From the NCBI GenBank assembly GCA_014238325.1, contig JABABH010000198.1:1-14081 (forward strand): DNA of 14,081 bases, in the 5' to 3' direction. The notes under the pieces were generated by a model. It ran no database searches, was not told the origin of the DNA, and saw nothing but the letters and a program-made list of their open reading frames with translations. Numbering within the stretch: position 1 is the stretch's first letter; each line of letters starts with the position of its first letter. This document shows, piece by piece, positions 1 through 7,000 of this stretch. The DNA comes from Coxiellaceae bacterium (lineage in GTDB: Bacteria > Pseudomonadota > Gammaproteobacteria > Coxiellales > Coxiellaceae). Made by a program: the position numbers and the translations under genes.

Positions 1-97
1 AAGTGGCTGAGCGAACATTTATTTTTCGCCAGCCATCAAAACAAAGGTATACCGCTCGCCATCACCCACTTCGCATCTTGAAGTGGGATGGGTATAT
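1..97 (+). repeat. Dispersed intergenic repeat, copy A (cut by window edge)
   Basis: Bases 1-44 are identical to 3785-3828 inside copy B, so this is a member of the same repeat family entering from outside the window. Its right end differs from that of copy B. After a TATACCGCTCGC block, bases 69-93 are the exact reverse complement of 3697-3721, the left end of copy B. Bases 65-87 form a perfect hairpin: CCCACTTC, a 7-nt loop, then GAAGTGGG. The copy ends in GGGTATAT and runs directly into a transposase remnant. A MITE-like or REP-like element is likely; no open reading frame is carried. Confidence 0.8.
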
Positions 98-304
98 TTA
101 CAAGTAGGCAGGAAACAATGGAAACAAGATGTCGGCTATCATCGCCATAGTTTAGCAGAAACGGCCATGTATCGAATTAAACAGATCTTTGGGAGTCAAC
201 TCGCCTGTCGTTCTTTACGTCATCAAATCACGCAAGCTAGAATTCGATGCAAAGCATTCAATATCATGACTCAACTCGGGATGCCTCAGTCAGTGCTGAG
301 ATAA
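83..304 (+). pseudogene. IS5/IS4-type DDE transposase, C-terminal remnant
   Basis: The frame reads from a GTG at 83, but the first residues come from the adjoining repeat; transposase-like sequence starts near 107. The remaining 65 or so residues carry GYHRHSLAETAMYRIK, the C-terminal signature around the third catalytic acidic residue (Glu) of IS4/IS5-type transposases, and end in LGMPQSV, a common tail of this group. A whole transposase would be about 300 residues, so the two Asp-bearing parts are missing. In this frame there is a stop at 8-10 inside the repeat. Repeat insertion or recombination seems to have removed the front of the gene. It cannot encode an active enzyme. Confidence 0.75.
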
Positions 305-332
305 AAAGGCATGGATAACATTAACTGCTTAA

Positions 333-773
333 CATCATTGCACTAGAATTTCTTTACGCAACAACGTCACGAGCCAGGTCATTGAAAGTGTTCGGGGTAA
401 TCATCCCTACTCTGTATTGAGTTATCGAGGTCGATCGATTGCTTGGATGTTGAATTCAGCGTGGCAAAAAGCGCGGAAGCGGGTAGGGTTGTCTGTCCGT
501 GTACATGATTCAAAACACACGTTCGGTCGGCGATTACGGGCAGCAGGGGTCAGCTTTGAAGATCGGCAAAATTTGTTGGGGCATAAGTCAGGAAGGATCA
601 CCACGCATTACTCTGTAGCAGAGATAGATCGTCTCATCGCCACGGTGAATTTAATCGTGAAGACGGATGGCATGGTAAGCGCCCCAGCCTTGAAAGTTAT
701 TTCAAATGTCAGAGGCTTGGATGCTAGGTCCCGCAAAACTCCCGCAAGGGAAATGCCGAGACAGATGGATTGA
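333..773 (+). pseudogene. Tyrosine recombinase (phage-type integrase), C-terminal fragment
   Basis: Only the C-terminal half of the catalytic domain remains. A TTG at 417 gives 118 residues. Integrase-like sequence continues in frame upstream to about 345 (RNNVTSQVIESVRGNHPYSV) until a stop at 330-332, so the frame is a truncated gene, not a short intact one. Visible catalytic elements are HDSKH (the H-x-x-R/K box), LLGHKSG with its His, and THYS with the nucleophilic Tyr. Close relatives, as I recall them, often read HDLKHTFGRRL, so the Lys may be natural here. The N-terminal DNA-binding domain and first catalytic Arg are absent. It ends 44 bp from the 3' end of tRNA-Thr, a typical integration target. 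Confidence 0.8.
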
Positions 774-817
774 GAGAAAAGTAAGATAAGTATTTGATGC
801 AATTGACTTAATCTACA

Positions 818-889
818 GCTGGCGAGAGGAATTGAACCCCCGACCCACTGATTACAAATCAGTTGCTCTACCGACTGAGCTACGCCAGC
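818..889 (-). tRNA. tRNA-Thr(TGT)
   Basis: Read on the minus strand, the sequence folds into a full cloverleaf. The acceptor stem is GCTGGCG/CGCCAGC and the D arm GCTC/GAGC. The anticodon stem ACTGA/TCAGT encloses loop TTTGTAA with anticodon TGT, and the T arm holds TTCAATT. It closely resembles the E. coli tRNA-Thr(TGT) body. The discriminator would be T (plus-strand A at 817), and the following bases read GTA, so CCA is not encoded and must be added by the CCA-adding enzyme. The gene starts 30 bp after the gltX stop on the same strand but appears to have its own promoter. Confidence 0.95.
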
Positions 890-912
890 GTATCATCTCG
901 CGATGGATCCAA

Positions 913-942
913 ATTATAGTTAGGAATGGTTGATAAAGTCAA
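913..942 (-). promoter_or_regulatory. Sigma70-like promoter of tRNA-Thr
   Basis: On the minus strand TTGACT (937-942) is followed after 18 bp by a perfect TATAAT (913-918). A start 6-7 bases further on gives a leader of about 17 nt before the tRNA 5' end at 889. The -35 box lies inside the last codons of gltX and the -10 box just beyond its stop. The tRNA can thus be made independently of gltX, although read-through from gltX remains possible. Confidence 0.65.
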
Positions 943-2332
943 TGGCTCGCTTTAATCGTTGTAGCACTTGAGCTTTTCCAATTAAATAAACAGTGGTATC
1001 AATAGATGGGGAAATAATATTACCCGTGACGGATAAACGGAGCGGTTGAGCCAGTTGGCCTAGTTTGAGTTGATGGGCATGGGCCGTTGTGACGATAATA
1101 TGCTGAATGGGTTCCGGTTGCCAATCTGTTAACTCGGAAAATTGTTCGAATAGGGTTTGCAAAGGGGCAGCCATAGCTTGAACCAAGTATTTAGCTGCAT
1201 GCTCCTCAGCAGGTGGGTTAGGTATACTATAAAAATAATGACTATGTTTTGCGATGTCTTCTAAAGTTTTATAGCGCCCAACTTGAGCGGCAATCACTGA
1301 TTCTGTCACGTCCTCTTCTGGCTCTATAGTGAGTCCTTGCTTCTTGAGTTGCTCTATAAAAGGTATAACTAATGCTTGAGATGATGTGGTTTTAAGGTAT
1401 TGCTGATTCATCCAGAGCAATTTTTTGGGATCAAATGAGGCAGGTGACTTATTGACAGAAGTCAGATTAAAATATTGAATCATTTCCTCGCGAGAAAAGA
1501 TTTCTTGGTCTCCATGGGACCAGCCAAGACGGAGTAAATAATTCACCAGGGCGTCTGGTAGAAATCCTTCTTCGCGATATGCTAAGAGGCTGGTAGCTGC
1601 ATGGCGTTTAGATAATCGGGCACCATCATGGCCTAGGATCATGGGTAAATGTGCATATTGTGGCACAGGAGCGCCGAGAGCGTGAAAAATATGGATTTGT
1701 CGAGGGGTGTTATTAATATGATCATCCCCTCGGATAACATGGGAGATCTCCATATCGCTATCATCAACCACGCAGGTCAAGTTATAGGTAGGTTGGCCAT
1801 CACTACGTGCAAGAATTAAATCATCTAATTCCTGATTGTTAAAGGTGATGGGTCCTCGAATTAAATCTGACAGCGTGACATGACCGGTGGTGGGGTGACG
1901 AAAACGAATGACATAGGACGTGTCCAAATCCTGTGGACCGAGGTCACGGCAGTATCCGTCATAGCGAGGTTTTATTTTATCGGCTATTTGTTGCTCTTTA
2001 AGTGCAGCAAGTCTTTCTTTAGAGCAATAGCAGCGGTAGGCCTGATCTGTAGATAACAGTTGATCAATAGCTTGTGCGTAGCGCTGCATCCGCTGGGATT
2101 GAAAATATACGGTATGATGCCAGGGTAATTTCAGCCATTCCAAGCTGCGTAAAATCGCCTCTGTTGCGGCTTTTGTTGACCTGAGTTGATCGGTATCTTC
2201 GATCCGTAGAATAAATTCTCCTCCAACATGCTGAGCAAATAACCAGTTGAATAAGGCCGTTCGTGCCCCACCTAGATGTAGGTGCCCAGTGGGGCTGGGG
2301 GCAAATCGTGTGCGTATTTTAGGGGTTGTCAT
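920..2332 (-). CDS. gltX: Glutamate--tRNA ligase (GluRS)
   Basis: This cytoplasmic class I aminoacyl-tRNA synthetase charges tRNA-Glu with glutamate using ATP. Counting from the ATG at 2330-2332 (470 residues; E. coli GltX has 471), the signature region FAPSPTGHLHLGG lies at about 10-22, and the KMSKS-type loop at 239-243 reads RLSKR. The RGDDH and YLLRLGWSHGDQ blocks are typical of the gammaproteobacterial enzyme. A zinc-type insertion has C101-x-C103 and C128, but the position of the fourth E. coli ligand (His) is Asp130, so zinc binding may be altered. An in-frame ATG at 2375-2377 would add 15 residues that do not look like GluRS; the shorter start fits the family better. Neither start has a strong ribosome binding site. 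The gene is divergent from cfa. Confidence 0.96.
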   Translation of the reverse strand: MTTPKIRTRFAPSPTGHLHLGGARTALFNWLFAQHVGGEFILRIEDTDQLRSTKAATEAILRSLEWLKLPWHHTVYFQSQRMQRYAQAIDQLLSTDQAYRCYCSKERLAALKEQQIADKIKPRYDGYCRDLGPQDLDTSYVIRFRHPTTGHVTLSDLIRGPITFNNQELDDLILARSDGQPTYNLTCVVDDSDMEISHVIRGDDHINNTPRQIHIFHALGAPVPQYAHLPMILGHDGARLSKRHAATSLLAYREEGFLPDALVNYLLRLGWSHGDQEIFSREEMIQYFNLTSVNKSPASFDPKKLLWMNQQYLKTTSSQALVIPFIEQLKKQGLTIEPEEDVTESVIAAQVGRYKTLEDIAKHSHYFYSIPNPPAEEHAAKYLVQAMAAPLQTLFEQFSELTDWQPEPIQHIIVTTAHAHQLKLGQLAQPLRLSVTGNIISPSIDTTVYLIGKAQVLQRLKRAIDFINHS

Positions 2333-2413
2333 CCGCTTAGGATACCTGATTTTTAAAGCTGGGTGAATCATGTCCATGCTTATTAAATCGGCATATGAGA
2401 GCTAAGCTATTGT

Positions 2414-2460
2414 TTTGTTTGATAGATAGTCTTGTAATTCTAAGAATACTGAGGGAAAAT
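2414..2460 (+). promoter_or_regulatory. Upstream element of cfa shared with the FAD oxidoreductase gene
   Basis: The block TTTGTTTGATAGA (2414-2426) and the block GTCTTGTAAT (2429-2438) recur in the same order and orientation before the FAD oxidoreductase gene, at 11074-11086 and 11094-11103. A possible promoter uses TTGTAA (2432-2437) as -35 and, 17 bp later, GAAAAT (2455-2460) as a weak -10. The counterpart is TTGTAA-17 bp-GAGAAT at 11097-11125. The sharing is directly visible; a promoter or operator role is inferred. Confidence 0.5.
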
Positions 2461-2464
2461 AAGG

Positions 2465-2483
2465 TTCTCATAAGGAATGAGAA
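2465..2483 (+). promoter_or_regulatory. Inverted repeat in the cfa leader (possible operator)
   Basis: TTCTCAT and ATGAGAA form a perfect 7-bp inverted repeat around a 5-bp spacer, 24 bp before the cfa start codon. The left arm, within GTTCTCATA, recurs before the FAD oxidoreductase gene at 11194-11202, without the right arm. It could be a regulator site or a small leader hairpin. The sequence alone does not decide. Confidence 0.4.
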
Positions 2484-2507
2484 TCGTAACCAACATAGGA
2501 AAGATGT

Positions 2508-3644
2508 ATGAGTCAGAGTCATGCTGCTCTTTTAGAGGACTTCTTGTCAAAAGCGGGGATTACGGTGAACGGCAAGCAGCCATGGGATATGCAAGTCAAC
2601 CATGATGGCTTATTTGAGCGTATTTATAAGAGCCCTTCCTTAGGAGCTGGGGAAAGTTATACAGAGGGCTGGTGGGATTGTGCTCGTTTAGATGAATTTT
2701 TTTTCAGATTATTTCGTTATGCTACAGTTGAGCAGTTATATAAGAAATCAACCATGGCTTGGTTTCTACTCAAGCATATGTTATGGAATCAGCAAACGAT
2801 GCTTCGCTCTCGAACTGTGGCGCAACAACATTATGATTTAAATAATGACTTATACAGTGCCATGCTAGGGAAATCGATGGCATATACTTGTGGGTATTGG
2901 AAAGGGGCCCAAGATCTGACCGAGGCTCAATACGCAAAATATGACCTGATATGTCGAAAAATGCGCTTGCAGCCTAATGAGCAAGTATTGGATTTAGGTT
3001 GTGGTTGGGGTGGTTTTGCAAAGTTTGCAGCTGAACATTATGATGTTGTTGTCACTGCGGTGAATATTTCTCAAGAGCAAATGCGTGTGGCGAAATCATT
3101 AGCCGCTGGCTTACCTATTACGTGTTATACAGCAGACTATAGACAGCCTGAAATATATAATCCCAAGAATATCCAATTTGATAAAATTATCAGCATTGGC
3201 ATGTGCGAGCATGTAGGGCATCGCAATTACTGGAAATGGTTTAAGCTCGTGCGATCGATGTTAAAGGAATCAGGATTATTTTGTTTGCACACTATTGGAA
3301 AGAACAAAAGCAGCCATTTTGCTGACCCCTGGATTCGAAAATATATTTTTCCTAATGGGATGCTACCCAGTATGTCCCAGCTTGCAAAAACTATTGAGGG
3401 TATTTTTATCGCGGAAGATATACATAATTTCGGGGCAGATTATGATAAAACCTTAATAGCCTGGCACAATAATTTTAAACAACATTGGGAAAAATTTACA
3501 TCAGTATATGGAGAAAATTTCTACCGGTTATGGAGTTATTATTTATTATCCTGTGCCGGTGCTTTTCGTGCACGAAACTTGCAATTATGGCAATGGATTT
3601 TATCTCCTAGGGGGCAGCATGACGGGTATGATAGTGTCCGTTAG
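2508..3644 (+). CDS. cfa: Cyclopropane-fatty-acyl-phospholipid synthase family methyltransferase
   Basis: The enzyme transfers a methylene or methyl unit from S-adenosylmethionine to the double bond of unsaturated acyl chains in membrane phospholipids. The 378 residues match E. coli Cfa (382) along their length. The SAM-binding motif LDLGCGWGG is at 161-169. Residues matching the E. coli active-site and bicarbonate-binding set appear present: Cys128 (TCGYW), Glu234 (CEHVG), His261 and Ile263 (HTIG), and Tyr312 (DYDKTL). The start has a good ribosome binding site, AGGA at 2497-2500. A cyclopropane product is the default reading. The DHCR24-like oxidoreductase at 11230 raises the alternative that the product is a methylene chain later reduced to a methyl branch. 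No terminator is obvious downstream. Confidence 0.93.
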   Translation: MSQSHAALLEDFLSKAGITVNGKQPWDMQVNHDGLFERIYKSPSLGAGESYTEGWWDCARLDEFFFRLFRYATVEQLYKKSTMAWFLLKHMLWNQQTMLRSRTVAQQHYDLNNDLYSAMLGKSMAYTCGYWKGAQDLTEAQYAKYDLICRKMRLQPNEQVLDLGCGWGGFAKFAAEHYDVVVTAVNISQEQMRVAKSLAAGLPITCYTADYRQPEIYNPKNIQFDKIISIGMCEHVGHRNYWKWFKLVRSMLKESGLFCLHTIGKNKSSHFADPWIRKYIFPNGMLPSMSQLAKTIEGIFIAEDIHNFGADYDKTLIAWHNNFKQHWEKFTSVYGENFYRLWSYYLLSCAGAFRARNLQLWQWILSPRGQHDGYDSVR

Positions 3645-4092
3645 TGATGAATACAGCAGCACGCACGAGTGCGAAAAAAATTAAGCGCAATCAATAACCC
3701 ATCCCACTTCAAGATGCGAAGCATGCATTTGAAGTGACTCATCAAGATGGGGATTCTTAAGGGGAAAACCGTGATTTTTCTTTGAAGTGGCTGAGCGAAC
3801 ATTTATTTTTCGCCAGCCATCAAAACAAGAATATACTGCTCGCAGTAGCCCACTTCGCATCTTCATTCGCGAGCGGTATATAAACTTCACTTCTATATAC
3901 GGTACAAATTATAGCTCATTCGACCTCAGACTATCTGTTTAGCCATGCAAGGCTTATAAAAAAATATCAAACCTATAAACAGCGCTAGATATATAGAACG
4001 GTATATTGTTTTATTAAATCAGTTGATATGCTCGATAAGTTATAGAGAGACTCTGCATAGCATTTTTATTTTTATCATAAAAAGAGACAGCC
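3645..4092. other. Gene-free stretch between cfa and the giant gene
   Basis: This 448-bp stretch holds repeat copy B and then about 210 bp of very AT-rich leader before the giant gene. A TTGATA at 4023-4028 and a TATAGA at 4041-4046 are visible but only 12 bp apart, so I do not call a promoter. No RNA gene or riboswitch was recognised. A small hairpin at 3662-3673 is followed by an A run rather than a T run on the plus strand and is not a convincing terminator for cfa. Confidence 0.6.
3694..3882 (+). repeat. Dispersed intergenic repeat, copy B (full length)
   Basis: This copy of about 190 bp aligns along its whole length with the reverse complement of copy C (12691-12876), and its bases 3785-3828 are identical to bases 1-44 of copy A. 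The left end (from 3697) forms a hairpin in which CACTTCAA pairs with TTGAAGTG. The right end is a second, roughly 50-bp unit running from TATACTGCTCGC to GCGAGCGGTATA, itself an inverted repeat. It carries no open reading frame. The structure suggests a non-autonomous mobile element or a structured repeat. It sits exactly between cfa and the leader of the giant gene. Confidence 0.85.
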
Positions 4093-7000
4093 ATGGATCC
4101 TATATTATCATTAGAAGAAGCATTAATCCAGTATAACAACAATAGAAGATCAAGCTCTCTAAGAGGGAATCATGAACATCAAGTTGTCATATTATTAAGA
4201 ACTTTATCCATGGAAGATCGAGCAGATATTTCAAAACTCATGAACACGATACTTAGCGCTAGAATCGAAGGATATCAACCTGTTAATGCTATTTATAGAT
4301 CTGCATTGAATAGGCTATTCCCAAATTTAATTTTTTTAAATTATCGTAATGCTAAAATAAAAAAAATGATAAAGCAGCTGAAAAAGTTGCATACCCATGG
4401 CCATATGACAGCAAGTATTGCAGATCAAATATCTAAGCATAGCATTATAGATCCTGCAGGCTTTATTAGCGGTCTCCTTGAAATGCATCGAAAACGTATT
4501 ATGGATAATAGAAGCTTGGAAGTGATGCTTATCAATACTCAAGATCACAGCATATTAGCGAAGTCTTTGATTGCCATACATCAATCAGAGTTATGGGGCG
4601 ATCAGATATTAAAGTTTGTCAATATACCGAGTGAACTAACAAACGGACTGAGCAAAGCTATTATTAAGCTCAAACAGGATAGGCTGCTAACACGAAGCAC
4701 CTTGAATATGCTGTTCGAAAAGGATCTTTATCAGCATGAAGTATTGGCAGAGGCTTTGATGAAACTCCATAAGGTGGGTTTGCTTGAAGAAAATTTAAAT
4801 CGCATAAGATTGTCTGGAAAAATCAACTTTATATCCGTTAACATCAATAGCATAGAGCAAAATCTGTTAAGCCAAGAAATTTTAGATAAATTACTAAGTT
4901 ACAACAAAGGTCAGTGGCTCACCTTCTCTGAAGCAGTAGTATTATTAGAGCATCATAAATTATGGAGTTCAGAAAATTTTAATTTACTCTATCATCACAA
5001 TGATATAAAAGAAATCTATAAGATTTTATTTGAGATGTCTGAGTTAGACTTAAGTATGCCTCAAGACGCTTTTTCATTGGTTTTGAAAAATAATCATCCA
5101 AGAGAATTGGCACATGTATTTATTTGGCTTCGCTATAAAGGTTCTTTAAGTAGAAGTTTTAAAGAATCTCTTGCTGCATCATCTAATATTAGAATATTAA
5201 ATGATGTGATGGACTTGATGGAAGAGAATCATTTGCTTACTATGGAGAATGGGGTAAAGATTATTCAATATCCTTTGCTTTGGAGTCAAGAAGCGCAAGA
5301 CAGCATATGGCCTTTACTTAAAGAACAATTTGTAACCCAAAACGTATTTAACAAAGTCTTAGGTATTGCAAAATCTAATACTGATAGCAATACTATCTTT
5401 TCAAAAATTATAGAATTCACAAAATCATTACAAACTTCAGGCTCTCAAAATATACATACAGTTGCTATAGAAGATTCCGTTGCCGAGTCAATCCAGTATT
5501 TATATAATCATTATAAAAAAGAGGTGAGAGGTGAAAAATTAAGTGAGAAATTAGGTGAAATCAAAGATTGGATTAAAAGCTTACCCGATGATATTAAAAA
5601 TAGATCTGCTAACAGATTTATAGACAATATCACATCAAATAACTATGTTAATTATATAGATGCTGCTTCTTCTATTAGTCTGAAACAAGTGGTAGCACTG
5701 TTTTATGTTGCTATTCATAATGAAAATGAAAGGGAGGGTTCACTAGAAGATGCTAAAAAAATATTTATTGAAGGACTGTATGAAATACAACGTGGCGGTA
5801 ATCTTAATGATAGATGGGAAGACAATAATCGTCCAGACTCACCTATATGCATATCCGGAGCCGCCAATAAATTAATCGAAAAACTAGACTTGGTCTATAA
5901 AAGCGTCAGTGTTTCATTATTCAACACAACAGTACTCACTGAAGAATACCATAAAAATATAAAAAAATTTGTAAAGGAGTATCTAGATAAAAGACAAGGG
6001 GAGTTAAATCAAGAAGAATTTCGCCAATTGATTTTGAATTTAAAAGCTAATGGAATGGATACTACACATGAGGTTTGGAAATCTATCCAAAAAAAGACTT
6101 TAGCTGTTATTATGCATGAGTACAGGAATCATTTTGAAAATAATCAAGAAGACAGAAGATTAGATGCATTGCAAAAAAATGATATGTATATTAGCCTTAA
6201 TGATATATTAGATGGATATTATAAAAGGTCATACACTTTAGGAGATCTGTGCGGAGTAGCATCCACATCTCATCATCGACAAAAACGTCACCTTGAATCA
6301 TGTGAAGAGTTGATAGAGAAATTAACTGAGGATATCGATATCCATAATATTCAAAATCAATTTTATTCTGATGAAAAGGAGTGGGCTCTTTTAGAGGGGC
6401 TCTATCATGAGCACGATCCTGATTTATCCTCTAGCATACATGAATTTATTCAAGCAAAGAGATTTAAATATAAGCATGCCCTTAAGAAAAGTGGATACCA
6501 TAGCATTCATACAGTTGAACATGAGCTTTCCTCTTGGTTTAAGCAATATCTAGAAGAGATCAAGTCATCTGAGTTAGTTTTAGATTCTTTAAATAAATTA
6601 AGACCTCATTTGACATCATCTACGTCAAATTTAGAAAGAGCTCAATGGGTTCTAAATTTTAATAATCATTGGGTCAGTATAAAAAAAATAGAAACATCCT
6701 ATGTTTTGAAAGATCTATATCTATTTAAAAGGCCAAAGAAGTATAATAATATTGATCAATTATTCTCTGATCTTAGTATATTTTATGATGTTTCTCAATT
6801 CCATCATGCTTATTTAGATACTCATCTTAAGGCTATACCATCTTTAAAAAGTGCTCTGTTGAAGTACATCAAACCTAATCCATTTATTCGAATAGAAGAC
6901 CTTTTTTATAGATCTGATAATCAAATATCTATTCATTGGGATGTTTTTATTAACCATATAACTGAATGGAATATTGATGATTTTCGCATGATTCAGTCTA

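Noticed and set aside
1..40. CGCCAGC in the repeats (29-35 and 3811-3820) as a tRNA-derived attachment site
   Set aside because: Only 7 bases match the tRNA 3' end and the match is inside the conserved repeat core, so it is most likely chance.
498..545. HDSKH in the integrase as an inactivating mutation of the catalytic Arg
   Set aside because: Relatives of this integrase type, as I recall them, often carry Lys here, so truncation is the real evidence for inactivity.
422..802. Minus-strand reading frames opposite the integrase fragment
   Set aside because: They have no recognisable protein features and mirror the coding frame on the plus strand.
3662..3680. Hairpin CGCA-CGAG-TGCG followed by a homopolymer run, as a terminator of cfa
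   Set aside because: On the plus strand the run is of A, not T, and the stem is only 4-5 bp. No gene on the minus strand ends here that could use it in the other direction.
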